Origin: Pseudomonadota bacterium
GTDB lineage: Bacteria; Pseudomonadota; Alphaproteobacteria; Sphingomonadales; Sphingomonadaceae
NCBI GenBank assembly: GCA_023426225.1
Contig: JAFABD010000022.1
Coordinates: forward strand, 1 to 6,603
Direction: 5' to 3'
DNA length: 6,603 nucleotides
Position numbers and translations under genes: made by a program. Of this stretch, positions 1-6,086 are shown one piece after another. A model generated the notes under the pieces. That model searched no databases, had not been told where the DNA came from, and worked only from the letters and a program-made list of their open reading frames with translations. How positions within the stretch are numbered: position 1 is the stretch's first letter; every line of letters starts with the position of its first letter.

Positions 1-121
1 GCCGAGCGGCGATGCGCGTCGCGACGGCCGGATCGTCGCGCTGCTCGAGGGCCGGCAGCTCGCGCCCGCGCCGCCCGCCGGGCTGCGCCAGCCGATCCTG
101 TTCGACGTGGTGGCGCAGTGA
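1..121 (+). CDS. C-terminal end of an unidentified protein (5' truncated)
   Basis: The reading frame beginning at base 2 is open to a TGA at 119-121 and encodes about 39 residues, ending in LRQPILFDVVAQ. The start lies outside the window. The stop overlaps the GTG start of the sigma factor (GTGA at 118-121), so the two genes are probably co-transcribed and translationally coupled. The tail is rich in Ala, Pro, Arg and Leu, with no membrane segment. It does not end like an outer-membrane receptor, which usually finishes in an aromatic residue. I do not recognise the family and assign no function. That the frame is coding is inferred from its codon style and the overlap with the next gene. Confidence 0.6.
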   Translation, partial: PSGDARRDGRIVALLEGRQLAPAPPAGLRQPILFDVVAQ

Positions 122-669
122 CCGAGGCGACGCGCCACCAGCTCCGCCGCACGCTCGCCGCCGGCTATGCCCGCTTTCGACACCGGCTGGCGCAGCGACT
201 GGGATCGGACAGTCTGGCGGGCGACGTGCTGCACGAAACCTGGGTGCGGCTGGGCCAAGGCGGCGCGCTGGGGCCGGTCGCCAATGCCGACGCCTATGTC
301 TATCGCGTCGCGCTCAACACCGCGCATTCGATGCGGACCAGCGCGGCGCGCGATCCGCAGCCGATCGACCCCGCGACGCTGCACGAACTCGCCGACGACA
401 CGCCCGGCCCCGACCGGACGATCGAGGCGCAGGACCAGCTCCGCATCGTGCGCGCCGCCATCGACGAGCTGCCCGAGCGCCAGCGCGCGGTGTTCCTTGC
501 CTGCTTCATCCACGGCGTGCCGAGCGAAACGATCGCCGCGCGTTACGGCGTGAGCCTGCGCACCGTGCAGACCGACCTGCGCACGGCGGTAGTGCATTGC
601 GCGCGGCGACTGGGCCGAAAAGATGTCTTCGCGGAACGCAGCTTCCGCGTGTCTAGGAAATGGGAATGA
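118..669 (+). CDS. ECF RNA polymerase sigma factor, FecI-like
   Basis: This 183-aa protein is the size expected for an extracytoplasmic-function sigma factor, which directs RNA polymerase to a small regulon in response to an envelope signal. The sigma-2 domain spans about residues 13-78 and includes the promoter-melting stretch around DAYVYRVALNTAH (58-70). A short linker follows, then the sigma-4 domain at about 105-165. Sigma-4 carries the typical DELPERQRAVFLA opening (116-128) and a helix-turn-helix near SETIAARYGVSLRTVQTDLR (136-155). The start is a GTG that overlaps the preceding stop by four bases, so translation is probably coupled to the upstream gene. The stop overlaps an ATG at 666-668, and a FecR gene follows, which places this in the FecI group of iron-type or surface-signalling sigma factors. 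No TonB-dependent receptor is adjacent in the window, so the inducing substrate cannot be named. Family assignment is strong; the regulon is unknown. Confidence 0.92.
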   Translation: MTEATRHQLRRTLAAGYARFRHRLAQRLGSDSLAGDVLHETWVRLGQGGALGPVANADAYVYRVALNTAHSMRTSAARDPQPIDPATLHELADDTPGPDRTIEAQDQLRIVRAAIDELPERQRAVFLACFIHGVPSETIAARYGVSLRTVQTDLRTAVVHCARRLGRKDVFAERSFRVSRKWE

Positions 670-725
670 TGAGCATCGTGATCCTTCCGGGAGCGATCCC
701 GCGCGACCGGGCGACATGCCCGTGA
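666..725 (+). other. Possible 19-codon coupling frame between sigma factor and FecR
   Basis: An ATG at 666-668 overlaps the sigma factor stop (ATGA) and is followed at once by a second ATG at 669. AGGA at 655-658 sits seven bases upstream, a good ribosome-binding site. The frame runs 19 codons (MMSIVILPGAIPRDRATCP) to a TGA at 723-725, which closes just past the in-frame ATG of fecR at 716. That FecR ATG has only a weak purine stretch before it. This arrangement would let ribosomes leaving the sigma gene restart here and hand over to FecR. It could equally be the remnant of a shifted FecR N-terminus, or chance. Confidence 0.3.
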
Positions 726-1714
726 CCGCCGGCGAACCGCCGGAGGCGGATGTCGCCCCGCTGAAGCTCGAGGCGCTCGACTGGGCGTCGCGGCTGGCGA
801 TCGGGCCGGTCAGCGATGCCGACTGGCACGCCTTTGAAGCGTGGCGGCGCACCAGCCCGGCGCACGAGGCCGCGTTCGCCACCGCGACGGCGTTCATGGC
901 CGAGCTGCGCGCGCTCGACCTGTCGCAGGCGGCGCCGGATACACCGCCCAGCGTGGCCGCGGCCACGGTGGTGCCGTTTGTGCCGCGCGCCCGGATGACG
1001 CGGCGCGCGCTGATCGGCGGCGGCGGCGCGATAGCCGCTTCGGTCGCGTTGGGGATCGGCACGCTGCGCCCGCCGCTGGGCCTGTGGCCGAGCCTTGCCG
1101 AACTGATGGCCGAGAAGCGGACCGGGCTGGGCGAACGCGGGACGATCACGCCGATGGCGGGCGTGACGGTCGAACTCAGCTCGCGGTCGAGCGTGTCGCG
1201 CACCGCGACGGGAATCGCGCTGGTTTCGGGCGAGATCTTCGTCGCGCTCGCCCGCGCCGCCCGCTTCAGCGTCGAGGCGGGCGCGCTCCGCGTGGCGGCG
1301 ACGGGGGCGGATGCCGGGTTCAACCTGCGCGCCTATGACGGCGAATGGTGCGTCGCGTGCACACGCGGCACGGTGACGGGGACGCGCGACGGCACGACGA
1401 CGACGCTGAAGCCGGGCGAGGCCGCAAGCTGGACCGGCACGGGGCCGGCGGCGCGCAGCCGGATCGACCCCGGCGTCGCGACGGCGTGGCGGCGTGGGCT
1501 GCTGATCTTCGAAGGCGTGCCGCTGGCGCGCGCGATCGCGCAGATCAACCGTTTCTATCCCGGCCGGCTGGTGCTGCGCCGCGAAGCGCTGGCGGCACGG
1601 CCGATCACCGGCGTGTTCCACACCGACCAGATCGAACTCGCCGCGGTGCAGATCCAGAACCTGACCGGCGCACAGGCGACGCGCCTGCCGGGGGGAATCG
1701 TGCTGTTCGGGTGA
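716..1714 (+). CDS. FecR-family inner-membrane anti-sigma / sigma regulator
   Basis: This 332-aa protein is the expected partner of the FecI-type sigma factor: a single-pass inner-membrane regulator that holds the sigma factor on the cytoplasmic side and receives a signal in the periplasm. The N-terminal cytoplasmic DUF4880-type domain is visible at about 18-65 (ALDWASRLAIG, AFEAWRRTSPAHEAAFATA). A membrane segment lies at about 98-116, preceded by TRRALI (95-100). The periplasmic FecR domain covers about 135-245, with GEIFVALA near 172-179 and a CVAC pair at 212-215. A C-terminal DUF4974/secretin-like segment follows at about 261-330, including FEGVPLARAIAQINRFYPGR (265-284). The same frame is open back to an ATG at 623, inside the sigma gene, but residues before 716 look non-conserved, so ATG 716 is preferred. 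Start placement is the least certain point; the family call is firm. Confidence 0.88.
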   Translation: MPVTAGEPPEADVAPLKLEALDWASRLAIGPVSDADWHAFEAWRRTSPAHEAAFATATAFMAELRALDLSQAAPDTPPSVAAATVVPFVPRARMTRRALIGGGGAIAASVALGIGTLRPPLGLWPSLAELMAEKRTGLGERGTITPMAGVTVELSSRSSVSRTATGIALVSGEIFVALARAARFSVEAGALRVAATGADAGFNLRAYDGEWCVACTRGTVTGTRDGTTTTLKPGEAASWTGTGPAARSRIDPGVATAWRRGLLIFEGVPLARAIAQINRFYPGRLVLRREALAARPITGVFHTDQIELAAVQIQNLTGAQATRLPGGIVLFG

Positions 1715-2006
1715 CGTGGGCGAATTGGGACAACCCCATCGCCTCGCCGCGATTTTTCCGTCTCGCCATGCTATCGGCACTGCGCCAATAGTTCAGTCCC
1801 GCTCGCTCGCCTATAGTGCAAGCAGTTCGGAACGCCTTGCCGACAAGGGCAAAGCATCTATGCAGATCTGAAGCGTTGCCGCCCGTGGCTTTACAGCCGG
1901 CAAGCGCTCCGGTGGAAGCAGCGAACCGACGAAAGGAAAGCGAACGGCATTTTTATTGATGGATGGCTCGGGGCAACGGGCTGTTCGTTGAAAATTGGGG
2001 GATGAC
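1715..2006 (+). promoter_or_regulatory. Intergenic/leader region upstream of the membrane protein gene
   Basis: This 292-base gap has no convincing coding frame and is visibly richer in A and T than its neighbours. A weak sigma70-like pair is TTGCCG (1837-1842) and TATGCA (1859-1864), separated by 16 bases. Several short inverted repeats cluster nearby: TTGCC/GGCAA (1837-1841 with 1848-1852), the palindrome CAGATCTG (1863-1870), and GGCT/AGCC (1887-1890 with 1895-1898). GCGAAC occurs twice, at 1921-1926 and 1940-1945. The 3' end provides GGGGG (1997-2001) five bases before the ATG at 2007. I could not match a FecI-type or EcfG-type promoter consensus. That this is a promoter or leader is inferred from position and composition. 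Confidence 0.4.
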
Positions 2007-2963
2007 ATGGAGGATGTGAAGACGCCGTTGCCGCGCGGCGAACGGCTGGCGGCGCTGCTCAATCGGATGGAGCGCGCCTATCTGGCGCTGTTGCGCGCGG
2101 GGGCGCTGGCGGCAGCGACCGGGTTGCTGATCTATGCGGTCTGGCTGGGCGTGACCGGGCTCTATCAGGTGTCGCGCAGCACCAAGTCGGTGCAGGAAAC
2201 GCCCGCGACGGTGACCACCGAGGAGATCACCAGCGTCGACCTGAAGCAGGCGCGCAACGGTGCGGCGAAGCCCGATGCCGACCCGCTGGCCAACGCGCGC
2301 GCCTATTATCAGGCGTTCGGCAAACGCTATCTGGCGCTCTATCGCGCGAAGTTCGAACCCTTTCGCCAGAGCGACGACGCTCCGATCGACGGCGACGCCT
2401 TTGAGGCTGCGTTCGTCAGGACCGATGCGAAGCTGGAAGCGATCGGCAAGGGCGAGATCGATTTCATCAAGGACAAGGCCGACCTCGAAGCGCTGCTGAA
2501 GGGAATGACTACGGCGGCGGAGGCCAAGGTCAGCCAGGACCGGTTGCGCACCTATCACAACACGCGCAAGACGGCGGTGACGCGAACCGTCACCGAGATG
2601 AAGACCGAACGCTATTGCAGCTATTACGGCTACTATATCGGCGAGTGCATCAACTGGAGCACGCGCGAGGTGCCGGTAAAGCGGACGGTGACGGAGACGA
2701 AGCTACCCGACGGCGTGGTGAGCCCGATCGGCCTGTTCAGCGCCTATCACGAAAAATTCCTGACGACGCTGGACGCGCACCGTACCGCGAACAGCGCCAA
2801 GGCCGAAAATGCGCGCGAGGCCATTCTTCGTGACAATGCCGAGGGCGCGCAGAGCCTGTCGACGGCGGTGAAACTCGTCGGCGCATTCGTCGTGCTGATG
2901 TTCCTGTTCCTGCTGATCGCGCTCGAACGCCATCAGCGCCGCATCGCACGCGACGACGCCTGA
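2007..2963 (+). CDS. Uncharacterised two-pass membrane protein with large periplasmic domain
   Basis: This is a 318-aa protein of unrecognised family. A first hydrophobic segment lies at about 31-53 (ending LLIYAVWLGVTGLYQV) and a second at about 289-306 (LVGAFVVLMFLFLLIAL). The second is followed by positively charged RHQRRIAR, and the start is also basic, so both ends are probably cytoplasmic and residues 54-288 periplasmic. The middle is largely charged and probably helical. At its centre is a Tyr-rich loop with the only two cysteines (204 and 214; RYCSYYGYYIGEC), flanked by near-identical RTVTE-x-K units at 193-199 and 226-232. A disulfide closing this loop is plausible but inferred. The frame also opens at a TTG at 1995, but ATG 2007 with GGGGG five bases upstream is preferred. 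It sits 292 bases after fecR with its own leader, so membership in the sigma operon is uncertain. No catalytic motif is seen; a structural or sensing role in the envelope is only a guess. Confidence 0.8.
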   Translation: MEDVKTPLPRGERLAALLNRMERAYLALLRAGALAAATGLLIYAVWLGVTGLYQVSRSTKSVQETPATVTTEEITSVDLKQARNGAAKPDADPLANARAYYQAFGKRYLALYRAKFEPFRQSDDAPIDGDAFEAAFVRTDAKLEAIGKGEIDFIKDKADLEALLKGMTTAAEAKVSQDRLRTYHNTRKTAVTRTVTEMKTERYCSYYGYYIGECINWSTREVPVKRTVTETKLPDGVVSPIGLFSAYHEKFLTTLDAHRTANSAKAENAREAILRDNAEGAQSLSTAVKLVGAFVVLMFLFLLIALERHQRRIARDDA

Positions 2964-2968
2964 GCCCC

Positions 2969-2999
2969 GGGGCGGGGGCGGAACCGATGACCCGCCCCC
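2969..2999. terminator. GC-rich hairpin between convergent genes, candidate terminator
   Basis: GGGGCGGG (2969-2976) can pair perfectly with CCCGCCCC (2991-2998), giving an 8-bp stem and a 14-base loop. An alternative register pairs 2974-2981 with 2992-2999 and leaves a 10-base loop. It lies exactly between the stop at 2961-2963 (plus) and the stop at 3002-3004 (minus), so it could end transcription from both sides. Neither strand shows a clear T-run after the stem, so intrinsic termination is likely but unproven. Confidence 0.4.
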
Positions 3000-3001
3000 C
3001 C

Positions 3002-4693
3002 CTATTTCGCCTTCGCCCCCGCAAGGCGGGCGGCGCGGAATTCGGAGCCGGGTTTCCATTCGGGCCAGCGGTCCGACGCGGCGAGCGCGGCGCCGATCGT
3101 GCCGATCGCGTCGATGTCCTGCACCGCACCGGCGAGGTTCCACGCGGGCGTCCACGCGTCGCACGCCTGGTGATAGCATTGGCCGGTATAGGCATCGATC
3201 CACGCCTGGCCCGCGGCGGTGCCGCCGTCGACCAGGTCGGACGCGCCCGCGATCCCCATCATCAGCAGCGTCGGCACGCCGCGCTTGGCGAAGGAGAAAT
3301 GGTCGGCGCGATAGAACAGGCCGCGTTCGGGCAGCCCCTCGGGCGTCACGCGGCGTCCCTGGGCCGCGGCGACGCGGGCGAGATCGTCCTCGAGGCTGTT
3401 CTGCCCCTTGCCCACCAGCACTACGTCGCGCGCGCGGCCGGCGGTCTGGAGGATGTCGATCGTTAGGTTGGCGACGGTGTCGGCCATCGGCACGACAGGG
3501 TGCAGCGCATAATATTCGGAGCCGAGCAGCCCGCGTTCCTCGGCGGTCCACGCGGCGAACATCACCGTGCGGCGCGGCGCCGGCGCCGCCTTCATCGCGC
3601 GGGCGATCTCGAGCAGCCCGGCGATCCCCAGCGCATCGTCATTGGCCCCGGCGCGATAGATGTGCCCCGCCGCATCGGGCTTGCCCGCGCCATAGGCGTC
3701 CCAATGCGCGCCGAACATCACCACCTGATCGGGACGTTCGGTGCCCGGAATGCGCGCGAGCACGTTGAAGCTGTCGACCTGTTCGTGCGTCACCGGCACG
3801 TCGGCGGTGAAGCGCACGCCCGCAAGCGGCACCGGGCGGAAATCGGCCCGCCGCGCCACGACGCGCAGCCGGGCAAGATCGAGCCCCGCGGCGGCGAACA
3901 GCCGCGTCGCGGCGTCGCCCGACAGCCAGCCCTGAAGCGCCAGGCTGGTCCATTGCGCGGCCGGGCGGAGGATGTCGTAATTCTCGCCGCCGCTGCTCAC
4001 CACGACGTTCCAGCCATAGCCCGCGCCGGCCGTGTCGTGGACGATGAGCGCGGCAATCGCGCCGCGCCGCGCCGCCTCCTCGAACTTGTAGGTCCAGCGG
4101 CCATAATAGGTCATCGTCCGCCCGCCGAAGCGCCCCGCGACGGGCTCGCCCGCGCCGGCCGCGAAATCGGGATCGTTGACGAGGAACACCGCGACCTTGC
4201 CCTTGAGGTCGACGCCCTTGAAATCGTCCCAGCCGCGTTCGGGCGCGGTGATGCCATAGCCGACAAAGACGAGCGGCGCGTCGGCGATCTGCGCATCGAC
4301 AGGTCGGATTGTCGACACATAGACATCGCGTCCCTGCTCGGCGGGAAGCGGCCCCGCGGGCGCATCGAAGCGCATCGCGCGCGGCGTGCCGAGCCGGGTG
4401 TGGACGAGCGGCACCTTCTGCAACCAGCGGCCGTCCGGCCCGGCGGGTTCGAGCCCCAGCAACTGAAAGCGCGCGACGAGCCAGCCGAGCGTGCGATCCT
4501 CGCCGCGCGTGCCGGGCGCGCGCCCTTCGAACAGATCGTCGGTGAGCGCGCGGACATCGGCCGTCACGCGCGCGGGATCGGCGGCGATCACGGGCGCCGA
4601 TGGCGGCGTCGGCGCGGCGGGCTGGGCCGATACGGGCGTGGCGGCGGCACCAAGGGCGAAGAGCGCGGCAAGGCGCAGGGGAAGCGCAGTCAT
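3002..4693 (-). CDS. Secreted M28-family zinc peptidase with PA-like insert
   Basis: This 563-aa protein starts with a signal peptide (about residues 1-23, hydrophobic LRLAALFALGAAA, likely cut after VSA), so it should act in the periplasm or outside the cell. It is a co-catalytic zinc aminopeptidase-like enzyme of family M28, which removes N-terminal residues from peptides. A protease-associated-type region sits at about 135-260 (FVGYGI, then DLKGKVAVFLV). The catalytic domain is at about 305-540. Candidate metal ligands by motif are His330 (GAHWDAYG), Asp352 (GANDDALG), Glu386 with catalytic Glu385 (AEERGLLGS), Asp413 (NLTIDIL) and His508 (CYHQACD). Asp464-His465 (YRADHFSFAKRG) is a further conserved pair. 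No catalytic residue seems to be missing. The start ATG at 4691-4693 is the one that gives a clean signal peptide; the ribosome-binding site is weak. The gene is downstream of the HxlR gene on the same strand with an 80-base gap. The substrate is unknown. Confidence 0.93.
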   Translation of the reverse strand: MTALPLRLAALFALGAAATPVSAQPAAPTPPSAPVIAADPARVTADVRALTDDLFEGRAPGTRGEDRTLGWLVARFQLLGLEPAGPDGRWLQKVPLVHTRLGTPRAMRFDAPAGPLPAEQGRDVYVSTIRPVDAQIADAPLVFVGYGITAPERGWDDFKGVDLKGKVAVFLVNDPDFAAGAGEPVAGRFGGRTMTYYGRWTYKFEEAARRGAIAALIVHDTAGAGYGWNVVVSSGGENYDILRPAAQWTSLALQGWLSGDAATRLFAAAGLDLARLRVVARRADFRPVPLAGVRFTADVPVTHEQVDSFNVLARIPGTERPDQVVMFGAHWDAYGAGKPDAAGHIYRAGANDDALGIAGLLEIARAMKAAPAPRRTVMFAAWTAEERGLLGSEYYALHPVVPMADTVANLTIDILQTAGRARDVVLVGKGQNSLEDDLARVAAAQGRRVTPEGLPERGLFYRADHFSFAKRGVPTLLMMGIAGASDLVDGGTAAGQAWIDAYTGQCYHQACDAWTPAWNLAGAVQDIDAIGTIGAALAASDRWPEWKPGSEFRAARLAGAKAK

Positions 4694-4773
4694 GGCGGCT
4701 GATTAAGAACCGTCGGCGGCGCGGCGCAAGCACGCAATCGCCGCCGCACGGCCCGCAACGCCCCGCCGCCGCG

Positions 4774-5169
4774 TCAGTCGCGCAGCCGCCCGTCGAATTC
4801 GGCGCGCGCCGCCGCGACGCGGGCATGGTTCGCCGCGGCCCATTCCCACAGCCCGCACAGCGCCACCCCCAGGCTTTCGCCCAGATCGGTCAGCCGGTAA
4901 TCGACACGCGGGGGCACGACCGGATGGACCGTGCGCCGGACAAAGCCGTCGCGCTCCATCTGGCGCAGCGTCTGGGTGAGCATCTTCTGGCTGATCCCCT
5001 CGGCAAGCCTGCCGATCCGCGAAAAGCGCAGCTCGCCATGTTCGGCGAGCAGTTCGAGCACCAGCAGCGTCCAGCGGTCGGCGACGCGCTCGATGATCGC
5101 GGTGGCGAAGGCGTCGACCTCCGGCGCGCTGTCGGGCCAGGGCTTGGCGCCCACGGGCTGATCGCTCAC
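4774..5169 (-). CDS. HxlR-family winged-helix transcriptional regulator
   Basis: This 131-aa protein has the HxlR/MarR-like winged-helix layout of a small DNA-binding regulator that acts as a dimer. Recognisable pieces are DRWTLLVLELL (31-41), a recognition region around LAEGISQKMLTQTLRQMERD (55-74), the wing VRRTVHPVVPPRVDYRLTDLG (about 77-97), and a C-terminal dimerisation helix. The chosen start is a GTG at 5169-5167, with GGAG (5179-5176) six bases upstream. A longer in-frame ATG at 5265 would run into the opposite gene and adds a non-conserved Cys-rich tail. In redox-sensing relatives such as YodB and HypR a Cys lies just before the first core helix. Here the only Cys is at 105, so sensing by an N-terminal thiol is unlikely. 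The gene is divergent from an SDR gene, a common arrangement in which the regulator controls both. The effector is unknown. Confidence 0.92.
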   Translation of the reverse strand: MSDQPVGAKPWPDSAPEVDAFATAIIERVADRWTLLVLELLAEHGELRFSRIGRLAEGISQKMLTQTLRQMERDGFVRRTVHPVVPPRVDYRLTDLGESLGVALCGLWEWAAANHARVAAARAEFDGRLRD

Positions 5170-5192
5170 ATCACTCTCCGCCGGGTAACTGG

Positions 5193-5208
5193 GGCACCGC
5201 GAAGTGCC
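5193..5208. promoter_or_regulatory. Inverted repeat, candidate HxlR operator in the divergent promoter region
   Basis: GGCAC (5193-5197) and GTGCC (5204-5208) form a perfect inverted repeat with a six-base spacer (16 bases in total). It lies in the 101-base gap between the HxlR start (5169) and the SDR start (5271), 23 bases upstream of the HxlR GTG. On the minus strand TTGTCA (5251-5246) with a weak TATTTG (5227-5222, spacer 18) could be the hxlR promoter, and the repeat would fall just past its start point. On the plus strand CATAAA (5232-5237) is a possible -10 for the SDR gene. Binding by the HxlR protein is inferred from position and symmetry only. Confidence 0.4.
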
Positions 5209-5270
5209 TTCTTCCACCCCGCAAATATCGGCATAAATGACGCGCTGACAACCGCATGAGGACACGGCAC

Positions 5271-6017
5271 ATGAAGGTCAGCGACAACACCATTCTCATC
5301 ACCGGCGGCGGATCGGGCATCGGCGCGGCGCTGGCGCAGCGGCTGCACGATCGCGGCAACCGCGTCATCGTCGCCGGGCGGCGGCAGGACGCGCTCGACC
5401 GGACGATCGCCGGCCGCGCGGGGATGACCGCGATGACGCTCGACGTCGACGATCCCGCCGCGATCGCCGATTTCGCCCGCCGCGTCGTCGCCGAGCATCC
5501 GGCGCTCAACGTCCTGGTCAACAATGCCGGGATCATGCGGTTCGAGCCGCTCGACCGCCGGCGCGACCTCGCCGATGCCGAAGCGACGATCGCGACCAAC
5601 CTGATCGCGCCGATCCGGCTGACCGACGCGCTGATCGACCATCTGGCGGCGCAAGCCGACGCCGCGATCGTCAACGTCACCTCGGGGCTGGCGTTCGTGC
5701 CGCTGGTGGCGACGCCGACCTATAGCGCGACCAAGGCGGCGCTGCATTCCTATACGGTGTCGCTGCGCGCGGCGCTGGCGGGGCGGGTCGAGGTGATCGA
5801 GATCGCGCCGCCCGCGGTGCAGACCGGGCTGACGCCGGGGCAGGAGACGCGGCCGGGCTATCAGCCGCTCGACGATTTCGCCGACGAGACGATCGCGCTG
5901 CTGGCGCAACAGCCGACCCCGGCCGAAATCCTGGTCGAGCGCGTCCAGCCGCTGCGCCATGCCGAGGCGGCAGGACGCTTTGCCGCGGTGCTGGCGCAGA
6001 TCAACGCCCCGCGCTGA
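5271..6017 (+). CDS. Short-chain dehydrogenase/reductase, DltE-like (COG3967 type)
   Basis: This 248-aa classical SDR is probably an NADP(H)-dependent oxidoreductase of the cytoplasm. The Rossmann glycine motif is TGGGSGIG (11-18). AGRRQ (35-39), with Arg37-Arg38, suggests a preference for NADP(H). LDVDD follows at 57-61 and NNAG at 84-87. The catalytic residues are Asn110, Ser138 (VTSG), Tyr151 and Lys155 (YSATK), all present. The start region MKVSDNTILITGGGSGIG-like and the overall pattern match the DltE-like subgroup, named after a gene next to D-alanylation genes in Bacillus; the real substrate is not known here. The start at 5271 is chosen because GAGGA (5258-5262) lies eight bases upstream; the ATG at 5256 overlaps that site. 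It is divergent from the HxlR gene, which probably represses it and may respond to its substrate. Confidence 0.92.
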   Translation: MKVSDNTILITGGGSGIGAALAQRLHDRGNRVIVAGRRQDALDRTIAGRAGMTAMTLDVDDPAAIADFARRVVAEHPALNVLVNNAGIMRFEPLDRRRDLADAEATIATNLIAPIRLTDALIDHLAAQADAAIVNVTSGLAFVPLVATPTYSATKAALHSYTVSLRAALAGRVEVIEIAPPAVQTGLTPGQETRPGYQPLDDFADETIALLAQQPTPAEILVERVQPLRHAEAAGRFAAVLAQINAPR

Positions 6018-6053
6018 ACCGGGGTTCGGGCGACCCGGCATCGGCGGGGGCAT

Positions 6054-6079
6054 CGGGCGGCGGGTAACCCCGCCGCCCG
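6054..6079. terminator. Strong 11-bp GC hairpin between convergent genes
   Basis: CGGGCGGCGGG (6054-6064) pairs perfectly with CCCGCCGCCCG (6069-6079), leaving a four-base TAAC loop. It stands between the SDR stop (6015-6017) and the stop of the minus-strand 87-aa gene (6087-6089), the usual place for a bidirectional terminator. There is no T-run on either side. A weaker CCGGG/CCCGG stem (6019-6023 with 6034-6038) precedes it. Confidence 0.55.
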
Positions 6080-6086
6080 CGCATCG

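Noticed and set aside
623..715. Extended FecR start at ATG 623
   Set aside because: It lies 47 bases inside the sigma factor gene and adds about 31 residues unlike the family. The conserved domain begins after ATG 716.
653..1780. Long open frame antisense to FecR
   Set aside because: It is Arg/Ala/Gly-rich with no recognisable domain; long antisense frames are expected at this GC content opposite a real gene.
1829..1853. GGAAC at 1829-1833 as an EcfG-type -35 element
   Set aside because: No matching GTT-type -10 occurs at the expected 16-17 base spacing.
1811..2062. 83-codon minus-strand frame in the leader region
   Set aside because: It begins inside the plus-strand membrane protein gene and shows no domain; the composition does not suggest a gene.
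3500..4702. 400-codon plus-strand frame opposite the M28 peptidase
   Set aside because: The peptidase frame carries a signal peptide and all catalytic motifs. This frame is an Arg/Gly-rich mirror without motifs.
4714..4746. CGGCGGCG/CGCCGCCG stem between hxlR and the M28 gene
   Set aside because: The 8-bp arms are low-complexity GC repeats with a 17-base loop; chance pairing is likely in such sequence, so it is not called a terminator.
5170..5265. Longer HxlR protein starting at ATG 5265 on the minus strand
   Set aside because: The extra 32 residues are not family-like and cover the promoter region and the SDR ribosome-binding site. GTG 5169 has a clear GGAG site.
5166..6053. Long minus-strand frame opposite the SDR gene
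   Set aside because: The SDR frame has every diagnostic motif; the antisense frame is Arg-rich and unrecognisable.
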